Source: Lactuca virosa
Lineage: Eukaryota > Streptophyta > Magnoliopsida > Asterales > Asteraceae
Assembly (NCBI GenBank): GCA_928212115.1
Contig: CAKMRJ010000001.1
Coordinates: 181,005,713-181,069,712, forward strand
Direction of reading: 5' to 3'
DNA: 64,000 bases
Within the stretch, counting starts at the first letter, position 1; each line of letters begins with the position of its first letter. Position numbers and translations under genes: made by a program. This document shows positions 34,436-47,800 of this stretch, piece by piece. The notes under the pieces were generated by a model. The model was given only the letters and a program-made list of their open reading frames with translations, had not been told where the DNA came from and did no database searches.

Positions 34436-34645
34436 CCAAAAACTCGAAATTCTGCAACCAGAAGCACCAACTCGACGAGTGCATGGACCTGACTCATCAA
34501 GTTGGCCTTCTACTGAGTGGACTCGTCGAGTCAGCCAATGGACTTGGCGAGTTCATCAGTCAGAGGCCAGAAAATCATTTTTTTCAACTTTGAAAATTAA
34601 CAAGCATCAAATATAACAGAAAACAATCCTAGACTCTGATACCAC
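34436..34645 (-). other. Copia F2 leader fragment and primer-binding site
   Basis: Resembles 11385-11609 of Copia F. It has ACTCGACGAGT at 34470-34480, GACTCGTCGAGTC at 34520-34532 and a primer-binding site with one variant base (ACTCTGATACCA) at 34633-34644. The rest of the F2 interior is missing. Confidence 0.82.
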
Positions 34646-34769
34646 TGTTGGGTTTTAAGCACTATAACACTCATATGGTGCACATGCAACCCTAGATGCT
34701 TTGGATCTATGTTTTCTATAATTATTCAAGCATTTTCAATTTTCCAAAGCACACATCCTAACTAGCATT

Positions 34770-37011
34770 TGTGACATCCCCTAATTTCTCGGCCAGAAAA
34801 GACCGATTTAAGACCGATTTATGCATTTAAAATAAAGTCATAGAAATCCTTTTAAAAGATGTTGCGGAATTGGTCCCCAAAACAAAACATGATAAAAGTT
34901 TATCAAAACCTTTCTTTAAGAAAGTATATATTTTCCTTTCTATCAAAACCTCGGGATGTCATGTTCCGATACAGATCAAAAGCATAAACATGACATTTTA
35001 AGCCTTACAACAGTTATTTACAACTACTGGCCTATAATCCAAAAATCTCTCATCATCATCCGACTATGCTCGGGGTCCACTACCTGTAATATTAAAAAAC
35101 TGAGTGGGTCAGGCTTCGGAGCCTGGTGAACATATAGGGTTTTCAACCCACAGTAAATAAATTTATTAATTTCATCAAACAACAATAACCCGATTACCCA
35201 TTCCCGTTATCCTCACCATACGTCCCTAAAACAACTATCACAAGGGACCTAGTCTAAGGATTTTCATCGGGGCGACAACACTGCTTTGGGGGTTTCCCAA
35301 CAATTTATGTCAAATAAGGCAACCATGTGGGGGATGGAGTACATCAAACGAACACCCAAGCTCATTAACACCTACAGGTTGCGAGCCTGCCAGCGTTCCA
35401 CTGGACTGTCTAGAAACGTCTGTGGTCGTGATCCATACTCCGCTAGACGACTGGATCACAATAACATCGAGGCCTCTCATCATTTTAACACACATCGGCT
35501 ATTTCGTCTACCCATGTTTTACCCAACATATTTGTAGATAAAATACATATACAGTTTAAAACTTGTATAAAACATCTATTCAACAGTCACCTCAATTAAA
35601 CAATTAATATAATTACACATAGCACGTATTTTATAGAAAACTTTGTATCTAGGTGTAAGATGAAGGTGACTACACACTCACCTGATTTAATCATAATCGA
35701 GCAGCACTTCGTTTCCTAAAACCATCGTTTCTAATAAAACCAGGAGTTTTATTGAGAAACTGGGCCCTGCGAGGGTCGGGCTTTGGGGGAAGTTGGAATG
35801 AAAGAAATAGGGGTTTAGGGGTGTAAAATGTCAAATTTCCAAATTATCCCCGGGAGGTCTCGCACCCTTCTATTTATAGGGGCGAGGCTTCTGATCGGAC
35901 GGTTGAGAGGACTCCACGCGGCGGCAGATGCGAAGAGAAGGCAGGTGGCTCGCACGTGCGAGGGTCCAGGTGTGGGCTTCTAATTGGACCGAGGTCTATG
36001 GTCCGAGGGGGGAGTCGTGGCGCACCATGCAAAGCTCGGACACATCAAGAAAGGGCACGCGTCGGACTCCTACTGGACCGCACTTCAGATGCGAGGGAAT
36101 GCGACACGCCTCGCCAGCTGGTTTCGGTGACTTAGCAATTTCAAACATGTGGCGCGTTATGAGCGAGGGTGACGTGGCCGAAGTCCCACCATGCAAAATT
36201 TCTTGGATTTGGCATTTTTTTTCTCGATTTTTGTGCCAAAACTTCTAAAATCCATAACGTTCGCATACGGGCTCCGTTTTGACGTTCTTTATATGCATGT
36301 GTAGGTAAAATTACACTCTACAACTTTTTTTTAGACTTCGTCGGCTAATTTTGACTTTAATTTTAATATTATTATTTTTAATAGACCGGGACAGGAAATC
36401 CGTTAAAAATTCATAACTTCTTCTTCCGACGTCCGTTTTCGTCTGTGTTTTTACCGTTGTACTACTATTGATGACACCTTCGATTCTCGTTTAGGTTGTG
36501 TCGGCTAAAAATCACTTGATCTAAAATTCGAGTTTTTAGTTGTCTACTGCTAAGCTGAAACTTAGAAAAATCATAACTTCCTCATACGAAGTTAGATTTG
36601 GGCATTCGTTTTATGCATAGTCTTGGTTTAAGGAACACTACGACTTTCGTTTAGATCACTAAGGCGTAAAAGTAGTATATCAAAGCTCACTTTTTACGTC
36701 ATTCGGCACCGTGCCGGTTTTGTCGCGAAACTTCGACAAGTCATAACTTCTTCGTTATAACTCGGATTTCGGTATTCTTTATATATCCGTAATCCTTGTC
36801 ACGACCACCACAACTTTCTTAATAGATATCGGCTTTATCTAATATTTATTTTCGACGCTCATTTTTATTCTTAATTAATTAAATCCTAGTAATTAAGCAT
36901 AATGCACATAATATTCACATAATCCTTTTCATTTCTTCAAAATGAGTTAGAAAGGTTAACCTAGACTATTAAGTTAATATTAATGCCTAGCCTAGAAACA
37001 CGGGCGTTACA
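34770..37011 (-). repeat. Gypsy H 3' LTR
   Basis: A 2242-bp LTR, TGTGACATCCCCTAATTTC...GGGCGTTACA. The minus strand has a CTATAAATAG promoter signal at about 35870-35879. Four diverged units of about 160 bp start with TCATAACTTC-like text at 36251, 36411, 36571 and 36741. It lacks about 80 bases present in the partner LTR at 41797-41877. It is followed by a polypurine tract (ATTCTCTCCCCCTTAGG on plus, 37012-37028). No gene is seen. Confidence 0.92.
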
Positions 37012-37046
37012 ATTCTCTCCCCCTTAGGATGATTCCGTCCCCGGAA

Positions 37047-39058
37047 TCACACATCAGCAAACAAATGCGGGTAGCGACTCATCATGTCACTCTCCGTTTA
37101 CCAGGTGAGATTTGGCCCATTCGTATGTTTCCAACACACAAGCACTAAGTCGACCGTCTTGCGTCGCAACTTCTTAGTATTACGGTAAACGATTGCCTAA
37201 GGTTCTTCAATTAACCCCTTGTTTTCATCCAACCTTAATTCATAAATTGGAATTATGTCGGGCACATCTCCCGTGAACTTTCTCAAATAACATACATGAA
37301 AGGTATTATGAATACCCTCTAGTTCTTCTGGTAATTCTAGCTTGTAAGCTTGATTCCCAATCCTTTGAAGAACTTTAAACAGTCCAATAAACCTTGGACT
37401 CAATTTTCCCAAACCATATAAGTCCCTTCCACGGCGAGACTTTAGGTAAAACCGAATCTCCAACTTCGAATGATATCAGTTGTCTTTTCTTGTCAGCATA
37501 GCTCTTTTGTCGATCTTGAGCTGCTAACATCCTTTCCCTAATCACTTTCAACTTTTCAGCAGTCTGATGGACTATTTCAGGTCCCATATACTGCTTTTCC
37601 CCATCTTCCAGCCAACATGACGGTGTTCGACACTTTTCTCTATACAAAGCGGGATAAGGTGCCATCTTGATGCTCGAGTGGAAACTATTATTATAGGAAA
37701 ATTCTACCAGAGGTAAGTGTTCATCCCAGTTACCTTGGAATTCCAGGGTACACGCTCTCAGCATATCCTCCAATGTTTGAATTGTTCGTTTGCTCTGACC
37801 ATCGGTTTGCGGATGGTAAGTTGTACTCAAACACAACTTGGTACCCAATTCCTCTTGTAGACTCCTCCAAAACCTTGAGGTAAAACGGCTATCACGATCG
37901 GATATAATTGTTATCCATAGACCATTTCTCGTTGGCTGCTATGAAATGCGCACTCTTAGTGAAGCGATCAACGACCATCCAAATCATGTCGTGACCGTTC
38001 CTTGTTCTGGGCAGTTTACTCACAAAATCCATGATGATGTCTTCCCATTTACCGATGGGTACAGTCAAAGGTTCTAAACTCCCATACGGTTTCTGATGTG
38101 GTGCCTTAACCCTAACACATGTTACACACTTGGCCACATACTTAGCAACATCGATCTTCATTGTCGGCCACCAGTAGTAGGGTTATAGATCCCTATACAT
38201 TTTTGTACTGTCGGGATGAATCGAGTACATGGTCTTGTGAGCATCTTCCATAAGAAGATCTCTTATTCCTCCTATCTTATTTACCCAAATCCTATCTTGG
38301 AATACCTTCAATCCTTGACCGTTTGTATCAAACACTAACGTTTTGCCCAAACGTTCTTCCTTTTTGTCATTTTTCTCTAAAGCTTCCTCTTGATCTTTCT
38401 TTATACTTTCCACAATTGTCGAGATAACTTCAATTCTCAACGCTCTTGGCCTTTTCTTTTCAAGGTTTACCTTCCGACTGAGAGCATCAGCAACAACATT
38501 TGCTTTACCAGGGTGGGAAAATATCTCACAGTCGTAGTCCTTAAGTAACTCTAGCCAGCGCCGTTGCCTCATGTTCAATTCCTTCTGATTAAATAGATGT
38601 TGAAGACTCTTATGATCAGTGAAAAGTTTGCATTTAGTACCATAAAGATAGTGCCTCCATATCATTAAGGCGAATACTACCGCTGCCAACTCCAGATCAT
38701 GAGTGGGGTAGTTCTTTACATGCTCTTTCAATTGCCTTGATGCATACACTATCACTTTGTCCCTTTGGGTCAGAACACAACCTAACCCAACTCCAGGTGC
38801 ATCGTTATAAACTGCGAAGTCATCAACTCCTCCGGGAAAATAAAGAATCGTTGCTTCACATAATTTCTTCTTTAACTTCTCAAAAGCTTCCTTATGCTTC
38901 TCATTCCAAGTATAAGTAGCTCCTTTGTGGGTCAAAGTTGTTAATGGAGTCGCGATTGAAGAAAAGCCTTGGATAAATCGGCAATAATATCCAGCTAATC
39001 CTAAAAAGCTTTGAATCTCCGTAGGACTTTCAATCGTAACCTTCGAGTTACAAAACAA
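37047..39058 (-). pseudogene. Gypsy H pol, RNase H and integrase
   Basis: Starts in the RT thumb at 39058 (IQSFLGLAGYYCRFI). RNase H has Asp, Glu and Asp in place (VYNDAPGVG, THDLELAAVV, LFTDHKS). The integrase zinc finger (CVTCVRVK) and core follow: IIMDFVSKLP has the first Asp, ISDRDSRFTSRFW the second, but DGQSKRTIQ has Lys where the catalytic Glu is usual. A chromodomain-like C-terminal part follows (YKLELPEEL, NTFHVCYLRKF) and the frame ends at about 37047. Breaks: a stop near 38183, a deletion with frameshift near 37900, and frameshifts near 37430 and 37197. Protease and the RT palm are absent. Confidence 0.92.
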
Positions 39059-39848
39059 AACCTTATTGAGGACTCCATCTTCTTCTTAGAATTAGCACTT
39101 TCCTTCATTTATTGTAACAGACCGATGGGTCATGTTCTAATGATCTCTCGTCGTCTAATGCACTGCTTAGACTCAGGTCTCTTAGAGACAAATTCCGGAA
39201 CAAACTATACCTTCCTTCATGTTCTAATGTGATACAATCACAGTTCAACATGTATCATTTCTAACTACCAACTTCTTTAACAATGAGTGCGATACTTCTA
39301 TTGATCGTTTTGATCATATTTCACTTCAATCTTCTGGCTTAAGACAAATGCTACATCGAACTTGGTTCTCTGAACCACGTGACATACTCATCTTTGTCGG
39401 ACTCGATTCGATATGACCTCTAAGGTCGGAATAACAATCATCTTCTTAGTCATTACCGAAACGATGGTAACGACAGACTAGAACAAGACGGAATCAATTA
39501 CTAGCTCCTTGGTAACCTTGTGACTTTCCCTGATCCAAGTACAAGTCCTGTGCTTCCGGTAGTATAGGCCTCTACTACCATTCACACCTACTCCTACTCG
39601 TCCCAAGTATTGTCTCGCTGTTCTCTAAGTCACCATATAAGAAATTTCACATAGACATTCAATTTATCAGATGACAAAACCAAGGTTTATATTATTTCCT
39701 TGAAACGATTACACAATTGTTCAAGTTTACCCTATACTATGCCTCTAATAGGCTAAACCACTTGTTACTATTCACATTACTACTTCATGTCTTGATTTTG
39801 GGAATATAAGGTCCTTACTCCTGATCCCTTGTATTTCCATCTGCTTCA
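39059..39848. other. Gypsy H interior, unrecognised
   Basis: About 790 bases between pol and gag where protease and RT should be. I see no DSGA, FIDD or SGYHQ motif in any frame. It may be a badly degraded or replaced segment. No gene is seen. Confidence 0.6.
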
Positions 39849-40415
39849 TCAAGGATCATTTGGAATGCCCTTGATTTTGGTTTTGGTGGAACATTTGGCC
39901 TTGCTTCCTCTTTCTTCTTTTAGGCAGTCTTTCAAACTGTGCCCTTCCTCATTACATCCATAGCACATCCTCTTGTTGGACGGACACTTGTTGGCATAAT
40001 GCCTAGTTTTCCCACACATGTAGCAGCTCACCTCTTCGCTACATTTCCCGAAGTGCTTCTTTTTGCACTTCTCGCACCATTTTGCTTCGCTTCCCCTTTT
40101 GCCAGACTTTGAGAACATGTTGCTCTTGTTGGCCCTTGAAGACTCCTCAAATTTCCTCTTCTTGCCAACTTCAACCTTGTTGGCGGTCCTGTCATTGATC
40201 ATTTCTTCAATAGACTTAGCAACCCAGATAGTTGCCTCAAGAACAGATGCCTGACGTACTGGCTCAGTAAGTTCATCCTTACTTTGTTGAAGTAAACGTT
40301 TTGTATCTTCCATCTGTTGATCCAACATCGTACGCACCATTGCCTGCACCCCAACCATCGTAATTGGCTCAGGCTGCGGATTATCTTTTGCGAATCCACT
40401 TTGAGTACTCGCCAT
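39849..40415 (-). pseudogene. Gypsy H gag, shortened
   Basis: A 188-codon frame starting at 40415 (MASTQSGFAKDNPQPEP). Residues 1-75 are the helical N-terminus. The usual large retrotransposon-Gag core is missing, and the text goes straight to a Lys/Glu-rich stretch and three zinc knuckles: C114/C117/H121/C125 (shorter spacing), C131/C134/H139/C144 and C151/C154/H159/C164. The frame is otherwise open. It looks like a gag with an internal deletion. It could still bind RNA if made, but could hardly form a particle. Confidence 0.85.
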
Positions 40416-40783
40416 TTCGATCTATACACCAATCGTAGGTGAATTTAGATCTTTATTTTCAATAGACGTTAAATCTTCGTTATCACTGCGAAACGTTTAT
40501 ATGTTAGTTCTAATATCGTAGTCATACGTTTAGAATCCTACACACATAAGGTTTCTAGATCCGGTCGACAACAGACCATAGATCCGAACGAATAATGGCA
40601 TATATGACAAACATATAACATTTAGCACATAAAAGCATTTTAGGAATCTTTCCTAAAATAGACTAGTGCTCGTGTCTAAAATATTATAGACACTCATCTC
40701 ACAATCATCACTTACAATTCTAAGTTTAAGTCTAGAAATCCTACAAATTCCTAGTTCGCTTAAACTAATGCTCTGATACCAAC
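40416..40783 (-). other. Gypsy H leader and primer-binding site
   Basis: The leader has no gene. GCTCTGATACCA (plus) at 40770-40781 is the tRNA-Met primer-binding site, two bases from the LTR. Confidence 0.9.
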
Positions 40784-43114
40784 TGTGACATCCCCTAATT
40801 TCTCGACCAGAAAAGACCGATTTAATTTATGCTTTTAAAATAAAGTCAGAGAAATCCTTTTAAAAGATGTTGCAGAATTGGTCCCCAAAACAAAACATGA
40901 TAAAAGTTTATCAAAACCTTTCTTTAAGAAAGTATATATTTTCCTTTTATATGAAAACCTCGAGATGTCATGTTCCGATACATATCAAAAGCATAAACAA
41001 TATATTATAAGCCTTACAACAGTTATTTACAAGTACTGGCCTATAATCCAAAAATCTCTCATCATCATCCGACTATGCTCGGGGTCCACTACCTGTAATA
41101 TTAAAAAACTGAGTGGGTCAGGCTTGAGAGCCTGGTGAGCATATAGGGTTTTCAACCCACAATAAAGAAATTTATTACTTTCATCAAACAACAATAACCC
41201 GATTACCCATTCCCGTTATCCTCACCTTACGTCCCTAAAACAACTATCACAAGGGAACTAGTCTAAGGATTTTCATCGGGGCGACAACACTGCTTTGGGG
41301 GTTTCCCAGCAATTGATGTCAAATAAGGCAACCATGTGGGGGATGGAGTACAGCAAATGAACACCCAAGCTCATTGACACCTATAGGTTGCGAGCCTTCC
41401 AGTGTTCCACTGGACTGTCTAGAAAAGTTTGTGGTCGTCATCCATACTCCGCTAGATGACTTGATCACAATAACATCGAGGCCTCTCATCATTTTAACAC
41501 ACATCGGCTATTTCGTCTACCCATGTTTTACCTAACATATTTGTAGATAAAATACATATATACAGTTTAAAACTTGTATAAAACATCTATTCAACAGTCA
41601 GCTCAATTAAATAATTAATATAATTACACATAGCACATATTTTACAGAAAATACTTCGTATCTAGGTGTAAGATGAAGGTGACTACACACTCACCTGATT
41701 TAATGATAATCGCGCAACACTTCGTTTCCTAAAACTATCGTTTCTAATAAAACCGGGAGTTTTATTGAGAAACCGGGCTCTGCGAGGGTCGGGCTTCAAA
41801 ACCGAAAAGATAAATTTCTCGGGCTTCTCGGGCACTTCGGGGCGTATTTCGGGTGTTTGGTATAATACCGGGGCTTTGGGGGAAGTTGGAATGAAAGAAA
41901 TATGGGTTTAGGGGGGTAAAATGTCAAATTTCCAAATTATCCCTGGGAGGTCTCGCACCCTTCTATTTATAGGGGCGAGGCTTCTGATCGGACGACTGAG
42001 AGGACTCCACGCGGCAGCAGATCCGAAGAGTAGGCAGGTGGCTCGCACGTGCGAGGGTCCAGGTGTGGGCTTCTGATTGGACCGAGGTCTATGGTCCGAG
42101 GGGGAAGTCGTGGCGCACCATGCGAAGCTCGGACACGTCAAGAAAGGGCACGTGTCAGACTCCTACTGGACCGCACTTCGGATGCGAGGGAATGTGACAC
42201 GCCTTGCCAGCTGGCTTCGATGACTCAACAATTTCGGACACGTGGCGCGTTATGAGTGAGGGTGACGTGGCCAAAGTCCCACCATGCGAAATTTCTCGGA
42301 TTTGGCATTTTTTTCTCGATTTTTGTGCCAAAACTTCTAAAATCCATAACTTTCGCATACGGGCTCCGTTTTTTACGTTATTTATATGCACGCGTAGGTA
42401 AACTTATGCTCTACAACTTTGGTTTAGACTTCTTTGGATTATTTTGATTTAATTTTAATATTATTATTTTTAACAGACCGGGACAGGATATCCGTTAAAA
42501 ATTCATAACTTCTTCATCCGACGTCCGTTTTCGTCTGTCTTTTTACCGTTGTACTACTATTGATGACACCTTCGATTCTCGTTTAGGTTGTGTCGGCTAA
42601 AAATCACTCGATCTAAAATTCGAGTTTTTAGTTGTCTACTGCTAAGCTAAAACTTAGAAAAATCATAACTTCCTCATACGAAGTCAGATTTGAGCTTTCT
42701 TTTTATGCATACTCTTGGTTTAACGAACACTACGACTTTCGTTTAGATCACTAAGGCGAAAAAGTAGTTTATCAAAAACTCACTTTTTACGTCATTCGAC
42801 ACCGTGCCGGTATTGTCGCGAAATTTCGACAGGGCATAACTTCTTTGTTATTACTCGAATTTCGGTATTCTTTATATATCAGTAATCCTTGTCACGACCA
42901 TCACAACTTTCTTAATAGATATCAACTTTATCTAATATTTATTTTCGACGCTCATTTTTATTCTTAATTAATTAAATCCTAGTAATTAAGCATAAAACAC
43001 ATAATTCACATAATATTCACATAATTCCTTTTCATTTCTTCAAAATGAGTTACAATGGTTAACCTAGACTATTAAGTCAATATTAATGCCTACCCTAGAA
43101 ACACGGGCGTTACA
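40784..43114 (-). repeat. Gypsy H 5' LTR
   Basis: A 2331-bp partner of 34770-37011. It has TATTTATA at 41964-41971 (TATAAATA on minus) and the same four repeat units (about 42343, 42503, 42663, 42834). It carries about 80 bases (41797-41877) absent from the other LTR; GGGCTT occurs at both borders of that gap. No gene is seen. Confidence 0.92.
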
Positions 43115-43772
43115 GCATCCATTAGAGGATATGCAACATAAAACTCATAGTTAGATGAATACCTCTTATGTATTTTGAAGTTCTTGGCCTTTGAAAGCTT
43201 TAGCACCTCGAGTGTGATGCCTCTAATGTGTCACAAACACCAAATGCAAGAGGAGGCTTGAGAGAATATGCTAGTTAGCACAAAATAAATATCAAACTCT
43301 TAGAATGATGGTGTAACCGATTTTGGCTCTAGGGTATTCCTTTTATAGCATAACAAATGCTAGGGTTACATCTTTGCAAACCCTAATGCACCATGACCTT
43401 TCATATTACTTAGGCTCCATGGGTTAAACCTCCATGGACTATCCATGTTGGTTTAGCCCATCCTAATTAACCATGGATCTTTGGCCCACACTATAAGAAT
43501 CATTGATTTACTTAATTAGTCCCCGTATATTTAATTAGTCTCCTTTGATCACTAAATTAATTCCAAATTAATTCTTGATCAATACTAATTAAATAATATG
43601 ATTTCTCAATTAATATATTATACTTATAATATATTAATAAATCACAAATAGCTTTATTCTCAAAAGTCCATCCTATCAAATTGCAATGGTGAAAGCAACC
43701 CAAAAGGACCGTGCTACAATCGGGTTAAGTACATGCCAGTTATAGTTTTGGGCTTAGACACCAAATCCAACA

Positions 43773-44222
43773 GTGTGATAGCTGTTATTGTACGAGAATT
43801 CGATGAGTGGTAAATGGGTATCCCAAGCTTTACCAAAATCTATCACACAAGCTCTCAACATGTCTTCCAACGTCTGGATGGTTCTCTCGCATTGCCCATT
43901 AGTTTGGGGATGGTACGTTGTACTCATGTTGAGTTTGATTCCCAAGGACTTTTGCAGTGATTGCCAAAACCGCGAGGTATATCTACTATCTCTGTCAGAG
44001 ATAATGGATATTGGCACACCATGCAATCGTACGATATCTTTAATGTATGTCCTGGTTAACTCCTCCATCTTGTCGGTTTCTTTTATTTGCAGGAAGTACA
44101 CGGATTTGGTTAATCTGTCGACGATTACCCAAATGGTGTCATGACCACCCGTGGTCTTGGGCAACTTCTTTATCAAATCCGTAGTTATCCGCTCCCACTT
44201 CCGTTCGGGTATTTCTGGTTAT
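43773..44222 (-). pseudogene. Gypsy M integrase core fragment
   Basis: From 44222 down: the integrase core of a Ty3/Gypsy pol distinct from E and H, starting at PEIPERKWERITTDLIKKLP. VDRLTKS, SIISDRDSRYTSRFW (second Asp kept) and TNGQCERTIQTLEDM (catalytic Glu kept) follow, then IEFSYNNSYHT. The reading is open for the whole fragment. It is cut by LTR F2 at 43772 and by the Copia B LTR at 44223, so it is older than both. Confidence 0.9.
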
Positions 44223-44855
44223 TGTAGTTGTTGAGAGAAAAACTTGAGAAACACACTTGAACAAACGTTAGAACAAGTTTATATTGCAGAAATTAAAGTT
44301 AATCTCAAAGGATCATAAAGCTCAACAATATTATAAGTTAGAGTTAGATAGTTAGATGATTAGTTGCGAAAATATAAGGAAATATAAAAGACAACAAGTA
44401 TTATATCAAGTATACACTTAAGTTGATTCTTAACAAGGAATGCAATCAGACCAAGTTAGTAAGTGAGTACAAACTTAGTGATTAAGTCTAGAAAAGACTT
44501 GCTCTTGAAGAGAGATTACAAGGAGTTATGATTATATTTAGGTGATAAGACGGTAGAGAGAAAGATGAGTGATAAGATTCAAGATGCGTAAGAGAGGTGT
44601 TTTCATTGAGAAGTGGAGAACTCTATTTATAGAGTCTCGAAGATTACATACAATCTAATCTATTAAAGAGTTGCCACGCAGGGCACTTTGGATAAAAGAA
44701 AGTACTTATACAAAAGACAGATATAAGACTGAATCTAAGAACTGATGACGATGACTGCGGTTGCTGATCTTAAGTGCGGCGGGAGATTGAATGCGGTTCC
44801 TGAAGCAACTTCGGATTTCTTTTAAGTTTAAGAGGGTCACTTTAATGTTTCAACA
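44223..44855 (-). repeat. Copia B 3' LTR
   Basis: A 633-bp LTR from TGTAGTTGTTGAGAG to TTTCAACA. The minus strand has CTATAAATAG at about 44623-44633, inside the 14-bp palindrome CTCTATTTATAGAG. It is followed by ATTTCCCCCTAAGTGACC (44856-44873), a polypurine tract on the minus strand. Its partner is not in the window. Confidence 0.85.
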
Positions 44856-44888
44856 ATTTCCCCCTAAGTGACCTCTTCAACTTTTCTT

Positions 44889-47800
44889 TCAAGTGTTGAG
44901 CTTGAGGAACTTGATAAGAATCCACCAGAACTTCCTGACTTCCTTAAGACATGCAATTCTCCTTGATATTTCAAACTTCACTTCAGCAGTCGTATGTTTG
45001 GATTTGTTAACTGCAGCCGGAATAATCTCCAACTGCTTCCGGGTCATACGATTCATGGCAGTCATCAGAATGAAGTATTTAGTTTCATTATTTAATCGTT
45101 TGAAGATGACTCCAAGATCTGGCAAGTTGGTTGCTCCAAGAGATCTTTCCTGAAAGCCTTCAGTCAGGACCGAAGCTGGTTCAAGAGGAGGAAGGTTGAA
45201 TTTCTGAGCAAGTGTAGGGTGGATATCAGCATCGATCCTTGCGAAGTCACACACAGTCTCTTTGAGAAAGATACATGCCCTTTCATAAGAGATCTTCATA
45301 TTTGGGTGCTTTTCAGACTTATTTTGAAATACCTTTGCAATCAGGAAGATTTCTTCCGGGTTCATGCAAGGGAAGTCAGCTTGGGTTCGGGCATAGTCTG
45401 AGCTTCTTCTGGTAAGCGTGTACTGAATGAATTCTTCCTTCATGAATTTTCGACGCTTGTAATTTTTGACTGTGGAGGGTCTGTCATTCGACCAGGTTTT
45501 CTCTATGGAAGACCCATGTTTGGCATGAAAGCTGTTGAGTCTCTCAAACTGTAAGGGTAACCTCTTATCATCGGGGATACTGCGGTCAAAGGGTTCAAAC
45601 ACAGTGAAGTATTTTGTGTTGGGAGAGATAGGAATGTCCCAATAACCGTCAGTAGGAAGTTCTGCATATGTCAGGTAGGGCTTCTAATCATCATCCAGTA
45701 ATCTTCTGTGCGGATTGACCCATGAGTTGATGAAGGATTCATCCATTGTAATATTAACTCCATTTTCTCTCCAGATCATCTCAGCAAATTTAGCTGATCT
45801 CCAGTCAGCTTTCTTCTGTTTGGTTGCGGGAGAGTCGTTTGAGTAATCTGATGACATGTGGGAAGCCAAGTTCTTGAAATGAGGGGGAGTCTCGGGTTGA
45901 TCAGGAGAATGATGAGGTTCTTAAATAGGCCTTTGTTGCGATGAAGACTGATGAGTTGGGCTCTTTTGAGGAGAGGAAACAAGTGGTGTCTTTTGTGGAG
46001 AAGCTTGCGGTGAAGGTTAAGGAGTAGGAACTTTTTCATTAATGATGGGAGAGCTTAGATGTTGGTGCGGATGGGAATGCTGATGAGAGATTTGATCCGA
46101 ACTTTGGTCTTCACTTCCCCTTCTTGAGGAAGGAGCAGCTGGTGCTTCCTCAAGCCATTGTCGAAGACCGTCAATTTTTCCACAAACTTGGTGAAACTGA
46201 GCTTTTAGAGCATCCGCAAGTTTTTGGTTGTTTGGGATTGCGGGGTTGAAGAGCAAGTGATCAATCTCCTTGGTGAGTTGCAGGATTTCGGGACCGTGAA
46301 AGTTCGACGATAGTGACCTGCAGAGATTGTTGATTGTTGACTGTAGATCAGAGATTGTGGATTCATACGCATTGTGCGTTTCTTTAACAACTTTCTGAGA
46401 CTGAGCAGGCTGATCCTTAATGATGGTCTGAAGATCCGATTTGATGGAGGATACTTCAAAAATGAATTTTTCAGTAGTGGAGATAAAGTGTTGATGATCA
46501 GCTTTGCGGTTGTTATCTATGGCCCTGATCCCCATTTCCACTTTAAGGGAGATGCGTTCTGTAGCAAGACGCTCTCTGGCTTCCAGTCTTTCGATGCGAT
46601 CGATGAGAGACTGCAGGCCAGGCGAATCCTCATATTACGGTTGGGAAGATTTGACGGCAGCAAGAATCTGATTTACTTTGGGCTTAGACGTTGAGTGTTG
46701 TGATCCGCTAGATTCTTCTTCTTCATCGAAAAACATCATAACATCTTCTGACTGTTCTGGTTGATTGACTTCATTTGGATCAAAGTCATCAAAGCCAAAG
46801 ATTGGTGCTGAACGGACTTCGATTGCTGTTCTGTCCTCTTGAGAGTTATTATCAGCAGTGGTAGGAGGGGGCTTGGATGAACCTGCATTAATTGGATTGG
46901 CCTGATCTTTGCGGATAGTCTCATCGATTTCTTCCATCCAGTCCTAGACCTTTTGAATTGTAGCAACGGTATTCGCATTGCTGATGGCGTTGGCCCAGTA
47001 TTTGGCTACGGTTTCAATTTCTTGCTGCTTCTGTTGAAGTTGCTTAGTTTGTTGATCCTTTCTTGCTTGAAATTCCCTACGGAAAGCGGCACACTTCTTA
47101 ATATCGGATTCTGAGACTGGATTGTAATGCCTCCAAGAATCTTTAGATTCATCACCTTCAAATCCTTGAAAACGCACCGAGGTGTCCCTCGAGTTCACAG
47201 ATCCTTGCACATTTGTGCTCACTGTGCCTAAACTACCTGAAACAGATGTAAGCAGAGTAGGATTTCCGGAGTGTCCTTGGTCTCCTTGACCCGTGGTCAG
47301 GTGTAGCCTCGACTCCGTTCTGGCATGAGTTGAAGAATCGCCCTGCGGTTGGGTAGGTGTTTGGAGTGTTTGGATTACAAAGTCTAAAATGGAGCGCAAC
47401 TCCGATTCTTGAAAGAAATGAAGTATGGAAGCCCTGGAGACGAGCACAACTCCGATTCATGGGATCTAGTTGGGGGTGAGTCTCCACGTTGAGATGAAAC
47501 GAGCATACTTTCTGTGTTCGAGTGGCTGGAGAGGGTAGTAGCAAATGGGTTTGCGGGAGCCCCAAGGACTACCGGAGTCTTTTGAGATTTCGGTATCGGT
47601 CCGGTCACGCATTTGGCTAGTGGATTTGGTTTTCCTTTTCTTGAGAATGGCAAAAGGAGTAGACTCAGGATCATAATTGTCAACAGATTGATTCGATTGG
47701 GAGTCATTTTCTGATGATACAACTTGTTGGATTTTTCGTTTCGTTGAGGGTTCTGCTTCCTTGGGAGTTTTGACTTTCTTGGACGCTTTGTGTTTCCTGC

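Larger units (their letters stand above)
34770..43114 (-). mobile_element. Gypsy H, complete ends, deleted interior
   Basis: An 8345-bp element with two LTRs (34770-37011 and 40784-43114), a polypurine tract beside the left LTR and a primer-binding site beside the right, so it reads right to left. Flanks are GCATT (34765-34769) and GCATC (43115-43119), a 5-bp duplication with one change. The interior keeps a shortened gag and the second half of pol. The protease and most of RT are gone. The LTRs are close to identical apart from point changes and one 80-bp gap, so the element is fairly recent. It lies in the F2 LTR. Confidence 0.92.
34646..43772 (-). mobile_element. Copia F2 LTR, split by Gypsy H
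   Basis: TGTTGGGTTTTAAGC at 34646 starts an LTR like those of Copia F. It runs to 34769, is interrupted by Gypsy H, and resumes at 43115 to end ACCAAATCCAACA at 43772. Without H it is about 780 bp, close to the 760-764 bp of Copia F. As the primer-binding site is on its left it is a 5' LTR read leftward. On the right it abuts a Gypsy M integrase gene, in which F2 must have inserted. Confidence 0.85.

Noticed and set aside
35928..36248. 106-codon plus frame in the Gypsy H LTR (and relatives at 42049-42401)
   Set aside because: It differs between the two LTRs, has no motif and covers the promoter region; chance open frame in GC-rich text.
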